5,726 nucleotides of DNA from Deltaproteobacteria bacterium (GTDB lineage Bacteria; Desulfobacterota_B; Binatia; UBA9968). Below the pieces are notes generated by a model. It had not been told where the DNA came from and ran no database searches. It worked only from the letters and a program-made list of their open reading frames with translations. Both the position numbers and the translations under genes were made by a program. Every line of letters begins with the position of its first letter. Position 1 is the stretch's first letter. Location: positions 1 to 5,726 of the forward strand of contig JAUXIP010000154.1 in the NCBI GenBank assembly GCA_030620935.1, given 5' to 3'. Below are positions 1 to 5,574 of the stretch, one piece after another.

Positions 1-66
1 ACCGGGTACGTGAATATCGTAAAATCGGTCCAATACGCCGCACAAAAGATGCGGCAAGGAGCTTAG
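1..66 (+). CDS. coxS: Aerobic CO dehydrogenase small (2Fe-2S) subunit, C-terminal end only
   Basis: Reading from the first base gives 21 codons and a TAG stop at 64-66. The peptide begins TGYVNIVKSV and ends KMRQGA. This matches the end of the small 2Fe-2S subunits of the xanthine oxidase family, where a Cys-Arg-Cys-Thr-Gly-Tyr motif carrying cluster ligands is followed by a short helix (usually TGYQNIV). The ligand cysteines themselves lie just outside the window. The subunit passes electrons from the molybdenum site in CoxL toward the FAD subunit CoxM. It sits 25 bases before coxL, in the usual S-L order. Family assignment rests on a short tail plus position, so a small subunit of a related molybdenum hydroxylase is possible in principle, but the form I coxL next to it makes coxS by far the best call. 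Confidence 0.85.
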   Translation, partial: TGYVNIVKSVQYAAQKMRQGA

Positions 67-80
67 AAGACTCTTATTAA

Positions 81-85
81 GGAGG
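81..85 (+). promoter_or_regulatory. Shine-Dalgarno sequence that sets the coxL start
   Basis: GGAGG at 81-85, within AAGGAGG (79-85), is a near-perfect SD. It directly abuts the ATG at 86, which leaves no spacer, but lies 6 bases before the ATG at 92. Normal spacing therefore favours 92 as the true start, removing two residues (Met-Lys) from the longest open frame. Confidence 0.8.
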
Positions 86-91
86 ATGAAA

Positions 92-2458
92 ATGGCGCCT
101 CGTACAAGCCCAGAAATCGGAGGAATGGGTCACTCGGTGAAGCGCAAAGAGGACGCGCGGTTTATCCGAGGTAAAGGGACGTACGTCGATGATATCCAAC
201 TCCCAGGGATGGTCTATCTAGATATTGTCCGCAGCCCTTTTGCACACGCAAAGATCAAAAAAATCGATGTTTCCAAGGCTACTGCAATCCCGGGTGTTGC
301 AACCGTTATCACCGGGGAGACCCTAGCCGGGTACAAACTTCACTGGATGCCGACCCTCATGTCGGACACGCAGATGGTCCTTCCGGTGGAAAAGGTCATG
401 CATCAGGGGCAGGAGGTGGCCGCTGTAGTTGCCACGGACCGCTATATCGCCGCCGACGGTGTCGAGGCGGTAGAGGTTGAATACGAGCAGCTGCCGGTTG
501 TGGTGGATCCCTTCAAAGCATTGGAGCCAGGGGCGCCGGTGCTGCGGACCGACAAAAAGGACAAGAAAGATAACCTTATATGGCACTGGGAAGTCGGCGA
601 TAAGGCTGCGACCGAGAAGGCCTTTAAGGAGGCAGATGTCAAGGTAAAGCAGGATATCTACCTACCGAGAATTGCCACCGCTGCCATTGAGACCCCGGGT
701 TGCATAGCCCAGTTCGACAAGATAAGCGGAAAGCTGACGGTCTGGATGACCACCCAGGCGCCACACGCTATCCGCACCGTCTTCGCGCTGGTGGCGGGGC
801 ATGTGGGACTATCCGAGGAGAAGATCCGGATCATCTCCCCGGACATCGGCGGGGGTTTTGGCGGCAAGGTGCCGATCTATCCTGGCTATGTGATCGCCGT
901 GGCTGCGGCGGTCGTCACAGGACTGCCGATAAAATGGGTCGAGGATCGGATGGAGAATCTCCAGGCGGATTCATTTGGCCGCGACTACCACATGACTGCT
1001 GAGCTTGCAGCCAAGAAGGATGGGACACTCGCCGCTCTCCGGATCAAGACGATCGCGGATCACGGTTACACCGATGCGGCTGCCAACCCGTCGAAATTTC
1101 CAGCCGGTATGTTCCATATTTGCACAGGCTCCTATGACCTCAAAGCTGCCCATGTAGAGATGGACGGGGTCTATACCAACAAGCCGCCAGGCGGGATCGC
1201 CTACCGCTGCTCCTTCCGGGTGACTGAAGCTGTTCATGCCATCGAGCGAATGGTGGACATTATGGCGCATGAACTCAAGATGGATCCCGCCGAGTTGAGA
1301 AAGAAGAACTTCATCAAGCCGGAGCAATTCCCCTACAAGTCTGTCCTCGGGTGGGAGTACGACAGCGGCAACTACTTGGGTGCCTTGGACCTGGCCATGA
1401 AGAGGATCGGCTATGCTGATCTTCGTAAGGAGCAGGCCGAGAAACGGAAAAAGGGAGAGCTGATGGGGATCGGAATTTCCAGCTTCACGGAGGTCGTAGG
1501 GGCAGGCCCCTCCAAGCACTTCGATATCTTAGGCCTAAAGATGTTTGACTCCTGCGAGATCCGTATCCATCCCACAGGAAAAGCCACTGCCCGCTTCGGG
1601 ACCAAGTCACAAGGGCAGGGGCACGAGACTACTTACGCCCAGATCCTTGCCGAGGAGCTGGGGATCCCCGCTGACCACATCACGGTGGAGGAAGGAGATA
1701 CAGACACCGCCCCCTATGGGCTCGGCACTTATGCGAGCCGCAGCACGCCTGTGGCGGGCGCTGCTGGAGCGATGGCTGCCAGAAAGATCCGGGATAAGGC
1801 CAAGAAGATAGCTGCCTACCTGCTGGAGGCAAACGAGGCAGATCTAGAATGGGAGCCGGGAAAATTCTTCGTACGAGGCAGCCCTTCCAAGGCTAAGACG
1901 ATTCAGGAGATCGCCTTTGCCGCTTACACCAACTATCCTCAGGGAATGGAAGGGGGCCTTGAAGCGGTGTCGTACTACGACCCGCCCAATTTAACCTTCC
2001 CCTTTGGGAGTTACATATGCGTGGTAGACATTGACAAGGGGACCGGGGAGGTGAAAGTCCGGCGCTTTATGGCGGTGGACGATTGTGGTAATATCATTAA
2101 TCCCATGATCGTCGAGGGTCAGATCCACGGGGGTTTTACCATGGGGCTGGCCCCGGCACTTTACGAGGAGATCAATTACGATGCGGAGGGAAATATCCAG
2201 GGAGGCAGTTTCATGGATTACCTCATGCCCACAGCCGTGGAGACCCCTAGCTGGGAGACCGACAAGACCTGTACCCCCTCGCCGCACCATCCGCTAGGCG
2301 CTAAGGGCGTGGGAGAGTCGGCTACAGTGGGTGCGCCTCCGGCGATCGCCAATGCGGTCGTAGACGCCCTCTGGCACCTGGGTGTGCGCCACATTGACAT
2401 CCCGATCACTCCTGCTAAAGTATGGAAAGCTATGAGAGACAAGGGTGTTGCAGCTTAG
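92..2458 (+). CDS. coxL: Form I aerobic carbon monoxide dehydrogenase, large (Mo-Cu) subunit
   Basis: This is the catalytic subunit of aerobic CODH, which oxidises CO with water to CO2. It carries molybdopterin cytosine dinucleotide with a Mo-S-Cu centre. The product is 788 residues; the Oligotropha enzyme is about 809, and the difference includes a shorter loop near residues 150-165. Numbering is from the ATG at 92. The N-terminal ald_Xan_dh_C-type domain spans about 18-135 and the molybdopterin-binding domain about 145-780. Key signatures are AYRCSFR at 370-376, whose Cys373 (codon 1208-1210) is the copper-ligand cysteine; the QAPH glutamine at 222; the cofactor loop GGGFGG at 253-258; QGQGHE at 507-512; and GVGES with Glu742, the catalytic glutamate. 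AYxCSFR marks form I; form II relatives have AYRGAGR. There is no signal peptide, and CODH is cytoplasmic or peripheral at the inner membrane face. The frame is intact with all active-site residues present. One difference is Gly258, where I recall Asn in the Oligotropha enzyme. Confidence 0.97.
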   Translation: MAPRTSPEIGGMGHSVKRKEDARFIRGKGTYVDDIQLPGMVYLDIVRSPFAHAKIKKIDVSKATAIPGVATVITGETLAGYKLHWMPTLMSDTQMVLPVEKVMHQGQEVAAVVATDRYIAADGVEAVEVEYEQLPVVVDPFKALEPGAPVLRTDKKDKKDNLIWHWEVGDKAATEKAFKEADVKVKQDIYLPRIATAAIETPGCIAQFDKISGKLTVWMTTQAPHAIRTVFALVAGHVGLSEEKIRIISPDIGGGFGGKVPIYPGYVIAVAAAVVTGLPIKWVEDRMENLQADSFGRDYHMTAELAAKKDGTLAALRIKTIADHGYTDAAANPSKFPAGMFHICTGSYDLKAAHVEMDGVYTNKPPGGIAYRCSFRVTEAVHAIERMVDIMAHELKMDPAELRKKNFIKPEQFPYKSVLGWEYDSGNYLGALDLAMKRIGYADLRKEQAEKRKKGELMGIGISSFTEVVGAGPSKHFDILGLKMFDSCEIRIHPTGKATARFGTKSQGQGHETTYAQILAEELGIPADHITVEEGDTDTAPYGLGTYASRSTPVAGAAGAMAARKIRDKAKKIAAYLLEANEADLEWEPGKFFVRGSPSKAKTIQEIAFAAYTNYPQGMEGGLEAVSYYDPPNLTFPFGSYICVVDIDKGTGEVKVRRFMAVDDCGNIINPMIVEGQIHGGFTMGLAPALYEEINYDAEGNIQGGSFMDYLMPTAVETPSWETDKTCTPSPHHPLGAKGVGESATVGAPPAIANAVVDALWHLGVRHIDIPITPAKVWKAMRDKGVAA

Positions 2459-2587
2459 CTTGAATTACAAGAGTTGAACCGTAAGGAGGGGGCGGATCGA
2501 GTAAGAACGATAGCGAAATCACGAGACTCGGTAGGCATGGCGCGTCTTTGGATCTGACGGTTAAAGTTAAGGGCTTAAAGAGAGACC
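2459..2587 (+). other. Non-coding spacer between coxL and coxG with an unused SD and a possible stem-loop
   Basis: At 129 bases this is the longest spacer between genes in the window. It contains a strong SD-like stretch, AAGGAGGGGG, at about 2483-2492, with no ATG, GTG or TTG at a usable distance downstream. A possible stem pairs 2496-2502 (ATCGAGT) with 2526-2532 (ACTCGGT, one G-U pair) around a 23-base loop. A six-codon mini-frame (MARLWI) runs from 2537 to 2557. TTAAAG occurs twice, at 2561-2566 and 2575-2580. There is no T-run terminator and no convincing promoter. The spacer may be an RNA-processing or translational control region, or the remnant of a lost gene start; none of this can be shown from sequence alone. 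Confidence 0.3.
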
Positions 2588-3301
2588 ATGGCAGAGAAAT
2601 TTGAGTACCGCTTTAACCTGAATGCCCCGCTCGAGCTCGTATGGTCATTTGTCATTGACCCCTATCAACTCATCGATTGTTTGCCGGGCGCAGCCATTAC
2701 CGGCAAAGCCGATGAACGAACCTACACTGGGACAGTTACTGTCAAGGTCGGGGCGGTCGCAGCATCCTATAGAGGGAAAGCGACATTTGAGCGCATTGAT
2801 CAGGTGCGGCACGAGAGTGAAGTCGTAGGATTGGGTCAGGACACCAGAGGCAAAGGTAGCGCCGAGATGCGTATGGTAAGCCGCCTCACGGCTTTGGGGC
2901 CGACGCAAACTCAAATAGTGGTCAATTCCGAGGTCCAGATCACGGGGATGCTGGCTCAACTGGGCCGGGGAATGATCCAGAACGTTGCGGATCAGATGCT
3001 CCAGGAATTCACCGGAAAATTGAAGCAGAAGCTGGAGCAGGCGGGAACAAAATACGCAAAGATCGTCCAGGTCCATGCGGAGAGCTTTGCGAAAATATAC
3101 AGCCAGAAACTCGCAGAGGTACACTCCCTAGCGGGAATAAAGGTAAATCCCGACGGGAGCAATACCGCTGCCTCTCCCAGCGATGTGAACAACTACCTCC
3201 AAGCGATCAAGAAGATCGCCGGGGACGTGGTCTACAACAGTGCCAGAATTGTTCTGACCAATGCTGCCCGGAAAGAAAACGTTCCCCTTCACGATCTCTA
3301 A
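2588..3301 (+). CDS. coxG: CoxG-family SRPBCC protein (CODH membrane/quinone-coupling subunit), long form
   Basis: The product is 237 residues. Residues 1-150 form a CoxG-type SRPBCC (START-like) fold with the family landmarks: VW at 18-19, DP at 24-25, CLPGA at 31-35, GLGQD at 81-85, GKGSA at 88-92 and the helix signature GMLAQLG at 120-126. CoxG was linked in Oligotropha to attaching CODH to the membrane, and the mycobacterial homologue has been reported to bind menaquinone and supply it to the enzyme as electron acceptor. Residues 151-237 are an extra tail. It starts as a charged, probably helical stretch (about 142-182), continues with a Gly/Asn/Ser/Pro-rich linker (about 183-198), and ends in an amphipathic helix (about 200-228). 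No clear transmembrane segment is visible. The ATG at 2588 has only a weak purine stretch upstream (AAAGAGAG, 2577-2584), but the fold begins right at the start, so it fits. The gene is probably co-transcribed with coxL. Confidence 0.9.
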   Translation: MAEKFEYRFNLNAPLELVWSFVIDPYQLIDCLPGAAITGKADERTYTGTVTVKVGAVAASYRGKATFERIDQVRHESEVVGLGQDTRGKGSAEMRMVSRLTALGPTQTQIVVNSEVQITGMLAQLGRGMIQNVADQMLQEFTGKLKQKLEQAGTKYAKIVQVHAESFAKIYSQKLAEVHSLAGIKVNPDGSNTAASPSDVNNYLQAIKKIAGDVVYNSARIVLTNAARKENVPLHDL

Positions 3302-3310
3302 ACCTCTCTT

Positions 3311-3329
3311 AGGGGAGTTCTAATCCCCT
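3311..3329 (+). promoter_or_regulatory. Stem-loop that masks the SD of the XdhC-YHS gene
   Basis: AGGGGA at 3311-3316 and TCCCCT at 3324-3329 form a perfect 6-base-pair stem with a 7-base loop, ending one base before the ATG at 3331. The SD candidate GGGGAG (3312-3317) lies in the left arm, so a folded mRNA would hide it. Without folding, its 13-base distance to the ATG is rather long. The coxG stop is only 9 bases upstream (3299-3301), so a ribosome finishing coxG could melt the stem. Such translational coupling is an inference. Confidence 0.4.
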
Positions 3330-3330
3330 T

Positions 3331-4314
3331 ATGACCAATGCAATCTTACAAAAGGCCCATGAGCTTTTATCTCAAGGGATCCCCTTTGCGCTTGCGACGG
3401 TCGTCCGTAGGGAACGTCCGACCTCGGGAGAGCCGGGAGATAAAGCGATCATCACTTCCGACGGAACTTTTTTGGGTTGGGTGGGCGGCAGTTGCGCTCA
3501 GCCGACCGTAGTTAAAGAGGCTCAAAACGCCCTAGTAGATGGGGAACCCCGGCTGGTTGTTATTACTCCGAAGCTCGATGAAGAGTCGCGCGGAGGAATA
3601 GAATTATACCGGATGAGCTGCTACAGCGGCGGGACCATGGAGATTTACATCGAGCCCTACCTTCCGGAGCCACAGCTTCTCGTTTGTGGAGTTTCTCCGG
3701 CTGCCGAGGCCTTGGTCAAGATAGGAAAGGCAGTCGGTTTCAAAACTTTCCTTATCGATCCATCGGGTACGGCGGAGAAATTTCCTGAAGCCGACATGGT
3801 TCTGTCAAAGGTAGAGGTGGAGAGGTTAGGGAACAGCAGGGAACGATATGCCGTAGTTACGACCAACGGCAACTGGGACGAAGAGGCAATTAAAACACTC
3901 TTGCCGTTGTCTCCGGACTATCTGGGGCTGGTAGCGAGTAAAAAAAGGTTTCAAGAAACCATCAAGCGTTTAAGCGAAGACGGAGTGCCGAAGGACAAAC
4001 TTGGGCTGATCAAATGCCCGGCCGGGATCGATATCTCGGCGCGGACCTTTCCCGAAGTAGCCTTGAGTGTAGTAGCTGAAATCGTCTCTATCCGGCGTCG
4101 CAAGGATCGGAAATCAACCCCAAGTCATAAACCTGTCGAGGTAAAACCGCTCACGACAAAAGAGGATCCGGTTTGCCACATGGATGTGGATCCACAGACT
4201 GCCCAGCATCAGATGGACTTCAATGGAGAGACCTATTATTTCTGTAACGCTCATTGCAAGAAGAGCTTTGAAAAAGACCCCTTAACGTACCTTTCCATGG
4301 GAGCGCAAGGTTGA
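3331..4314 (+). CDS. XdhC/CoxF-family molybdenum cofactor maturation protein with C-terminal YHS metal-binding domain
   Basis: The product is 327 residues with three parts. Residues about 8-72 are the XdhC/CoxI N-terminal domain (ALATVV at 20-25, GWVGGSCAQP at 49-58), followed by SCYSGGTMEIYIEP at 96-109. Residues about 115-252 are the Rossmann-like XdhC C-terminal domain, with LLVCGVSPAAEAL at 116-128 replacing a classic GxGxxG, GLVASKKR at 199-206, and CPAGIDISARTFPEVALSVVAEI at about 229-251. After a basic, proline-containing linker (253-277) comes a YHS domain at about 278-322, with PVCHMDVD (280-287), YYFCNAHC (302-309) and FEKDP (313-317). Likely metal ligands are Cys282, Cys305 and Cys309. 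XdhC proteins bind the molybdenum cofactor and promote its sulfuration and insertion into the apoenzyme; YHS domains bind metal and occur in copper-handling proteins. Family members without YHS are roughly 250-380 residues. I cannot tell whether coxF or coxI is the true orthologue. A stop codon lies in frame at 3310-3312, so the ATG at 3331 is the first usable start. Confidence 0.93.
   Translation: MTNAILQKAHELLSQGIPFALATVVRRERPTSGEPGDKAIITSDGTFLGWVGGSCAQPTVVKEAQNALVDGEPRLVVITPKLDEESRGGIELYRMSCYSGGTMEIYIEPYLPEPQLLVCGVSPAAEALVKIGKAVGFKTFLIDPSGTAEKFPEADMVLSKVEVERLGNSRERYAVVTTNGNWDEEAIKTLLPLSPDYLGLVASKKRFQETIKRLSEDGVPKDKLGLIKCPAGIDISARTFPEVALSVVAEIVSIRRRKDRKSTPSHKPVEVKPLTTKEDPVCHMDVDPQTAQHQMDFNGETYYFCNAHCKKSFEKDPLTYLSMGAQG
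4299..4313 (+). promoter_or_regulatory. SD and overlapping TTG start of mocA
   Basis: GGGAG at 4299-4303 lies inside the end of the XdhC-YHS gene, 7 bases before TTG at 4311-4313. That TTG overlaps the upstream TGA stop (4312-4314) as TTGA. No ATG or GTG lies in frame near the conserved beginning of the protein, so the TTG is chosen. This arrangement is typical of translational coupling between adjacent genes. Confidence 0.65.
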
Positions 4315-4922
4315 GTGGGTTTGTCTCCGGGATTGTGCTCGCTGCTGGAACGGCCAGTCGTTTTGGGAAGGGACCGAAACAGCTGCTCCCCTGGCGCGGG
4401 ATGACTCTCCTGGAGTGGGTCATTCGTCAGATAGAGGCATCCCCTCTAGAGGAAGTCATTGTGGTGGTCGGTCACGAAGCTGAAGAAATCCGCCGGAAGG
4501 TTTCACTCCAGAGGGCGAAGTTTGTAGAAGCCCCCGATTTTCGAGAGGGCTGCAGCGCTTCGATTCGAGCCGGATTGCAGGCGATCGATCCCAAGGCAGA
4601 GGCTGCGGTCTTGGTTTTGGGAGATCAACCAGGCATCGAGAGCGAAAGCATCGCTGCGGTCTCGGAGCGGTGGCGGCGAGTCCGGACGCCTGTGGTGCGT
4701 ATCTCTTACCGAGGTCAACCGGGCCATCCGATGGTAGTCGGCAAGGCAATTTTCGAACAGGTCAAGACGCTTCACGGCGACAAGGGGGTATGGAAGCTTC
4801 TGGAGGCCAATCCAGACTGGATAACGGAGGTTCAACTCGACAAGCCTTATCCTAGCAATATCAATACCTTGGAGGATTATGCCCGGCTTGTCTCGGCCCC
4901 GGCCTGTGAGGCTCGCGGTTGA
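4311..4922 (+). CDS. mocA: MocA-like molybdenum cofactor cytidylyltransferase (NTP_transf_3 family)
   Basis: The product is 203 residues, normal for this nucleotidyltransferase family. The predicted reaction joins CMP from CTP to molybdopterin, giving the molybdopterin cytosine dinucleotide that CODH uses. Visible motifs are the nucleotide-binding loop LAAGTASRFGKGPKQLLPW at 10-28; EVIVVVGHEA at 48-57; REGCSASIRAGL at 78-89; the metal-binding GDQPG at 104-108; GQPGHPMV at 135-142; GDKG at 156-159; and NINTLEDY at 183-190. The Ala-Ala in LAAG resembles MocA rather than the LAGG of the guanylyltransferase MobA. The first loop has three residues between Gly19 and Lys23, where E. coli MocA has two as I recall. 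The final motif reads NINT where many relatives have DIDT. The start is the TTG at 4311, overlapping the previous stop, so expression is probably coupled to the XdhC-YHS gene. Cytoplasmic. MobA or a sugar-nucleotide transferase are less likely given the cox context. Confidence 0.9.
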   Translation: MSGFVSGIVLAAGTASRFGKGPKQLLPWRGMTLLEWVIRQIEASPLEEVIVVVGHEAEEIRRKVSLQRAKFVEAPDFREGCSASIRAGLQAIDPKAEAAVLVLGDQPGIESESIAAVSERWRRVRTPVVRISYRGQPGHPMVVGKAIFEQVKTLHGDKGVWKLLEANPDWITEVQLDKPYPSNINTLEDYARLVSAPACEARG

Positions 4923-4981
4923 AAGGCGCGAGAAAACAGGGTAGGTTAAGTGGTCGAATTTTTTGAGAGTCGGGGTTTAGA

Positions 4982-5008
4982 ATGGCGCCAGTATGCAGGT
5001 TAATCTAG
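4982..5008 (+). other. Possible eight-codon leader frame overlapping the second coxG start
   Basis: ATG at 4982 begins a frame encoding MAPVCRLI and ends at TAG 5006-5008, overlapping the coxG start at 4993 in another frame. It is preceded by CGGGG at 4971-4975, six bases before its ATG. The coxG ATG itself has no good SD at normal spacing. The small frame could therefore capture ribosomes and influence coxG translation. It is short enough to be chance. Confidence 0.2.
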
Positions 5009-5574
5009 AAAAGTCGTTTTCCGTCGAGAAGCCGGTGACCCCGGTTTGGGGGTTTCTCAGCGATCCGAGAAAAGTCGCCGCCTGCGTGCCGGGGGCACAA
5101 ATAACGGAGGCTTTGGACGATCGCCGGTTTAAGGGAGCGATCAGGGTGAAAATCGGCCCTGTCGTCACAAGCTATAAGGGAGAACTGGTCATTGAAAGGC
5201 TGGATGGAAAGAACTTTGTCATAGAAATGGTGGGCAAGGGGCAGGACTCCAAAGGCAAAGGAATTGCAACCATGAGGGTGGTTGGCAGTTTGAAACCCCG
5301 CGTCGATGGCGGGACGGACGTGGTGGGCAGTTCGGAAATTACCATCACAGGTCTCCTGGCCCAATTTGGATCGCGTGTGTTCGAAGATATCTCCGACCAG
5401 ATTTTCGAGCAATTCACGCAGACCTTGCGGAAAAACCTGGACGGCCTAGGCGCTTCTCAAAAGGAAATAAAATCGGCTCGATCCCTTAAGGCGATTCCCC
5501 TGATTGCAACGGCGAGCAAGAGCGCCATTTTGAGTTTTCTCAATCGGGTTACGGGGCGCTTTTCTAAAGAGTAG
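4993..5574 (+). CDS. coxG: Second CoxG-family SRPBCC protein, short form
   Basis: The product is 193 residues. Residues 1-150 are a CoxG-type SRPBCC domain that aligns without gaps to the first CoxG: VW at 18-19, DP at 24-25, CVPGA at 31-35, GKGQD at 81-85, GKGIA at 88-92 and GLLAQFG at 120-126. By hand count 59 of 150 residues are identical. The expected role is quinone or membrane coupling of CODH, as for CoxG. The tail is short. After a polar linker (151-163), residues about 164-190 form a basic, fairly hydrophobic stretch (PLIATASKSAILSFLNRV at 169-186) that could be an amphipathic membrane-binding helix. The ATG at 4993 is the first start after an in-frame TAG at 4978-4980, and the protein begins exactly where the family begins, so it is secure despite a poor SD. 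The 70-base gap after mocA is compatible with one transcript. Confidence 0.9.
   Translation: MQVNLEKSFSVEKPVTPVWGFLSDPRKVAACVPGAQITEALDDRRFKGAIRVKIGPVVTSYKGELVIERLDGKNFVIEMVGKGQDSKGKGIATMRVVGSLKPRVDGGTDVVGSSEITITGLLAQFGSRVFEDISDQIFEQFTQTLRKNLDGLGASQKEIKSARSLKAIPLIATASKSAILSFLNRVTGRFSKE

Noticed and set aside
86..91. ATG at 86 as the coxL start, two codons upstream of the chosen one
   Set aside because: It directly abuts the GGAGG SD, leaving no spacer; the ATG at 92 has a normal 6-base spacing.
971..1519. Long open frame on the minus strand inside coxL (182 codons)
   Set aside because: It lies fully inside a strongly conserved coxL frame, has no recognisable domain or SD, and is explained by codon composition of the coding strand.
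92..2458. Xanthine dehydrogenase or form II aldehyde-oxidase-like large subunit instead of CoxL
   Set aside because: The AYRCSFR loop and the extended similarity around YDSGNY, VGAGPSK, SQGQGHETTYAQ and PSPHHPLGAKGVGES match form I CO dehydrogenase, not these relatives.
2537..2557. Mini-frame MARLWI in the coxL-coxG spacer as a small gene
   Set aside because: Six codons, no convincing SD at correct spacing and no known leader-peptide pattern.
2645..3124. Minus-strand open frame of 159 codons inside the first coxG
   Set aside because: Antisense to a clear CoxG fold, with no family features in its own translation.
4919..4947. Promoter-like pair TTGAAA and TAGGTT with 17-base spacing before the second coxG
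   Set aside because: The -10 matches consensus at only 3 of 6 positions and the -35 overlaps the end of mocA; chance occurrence is likely.
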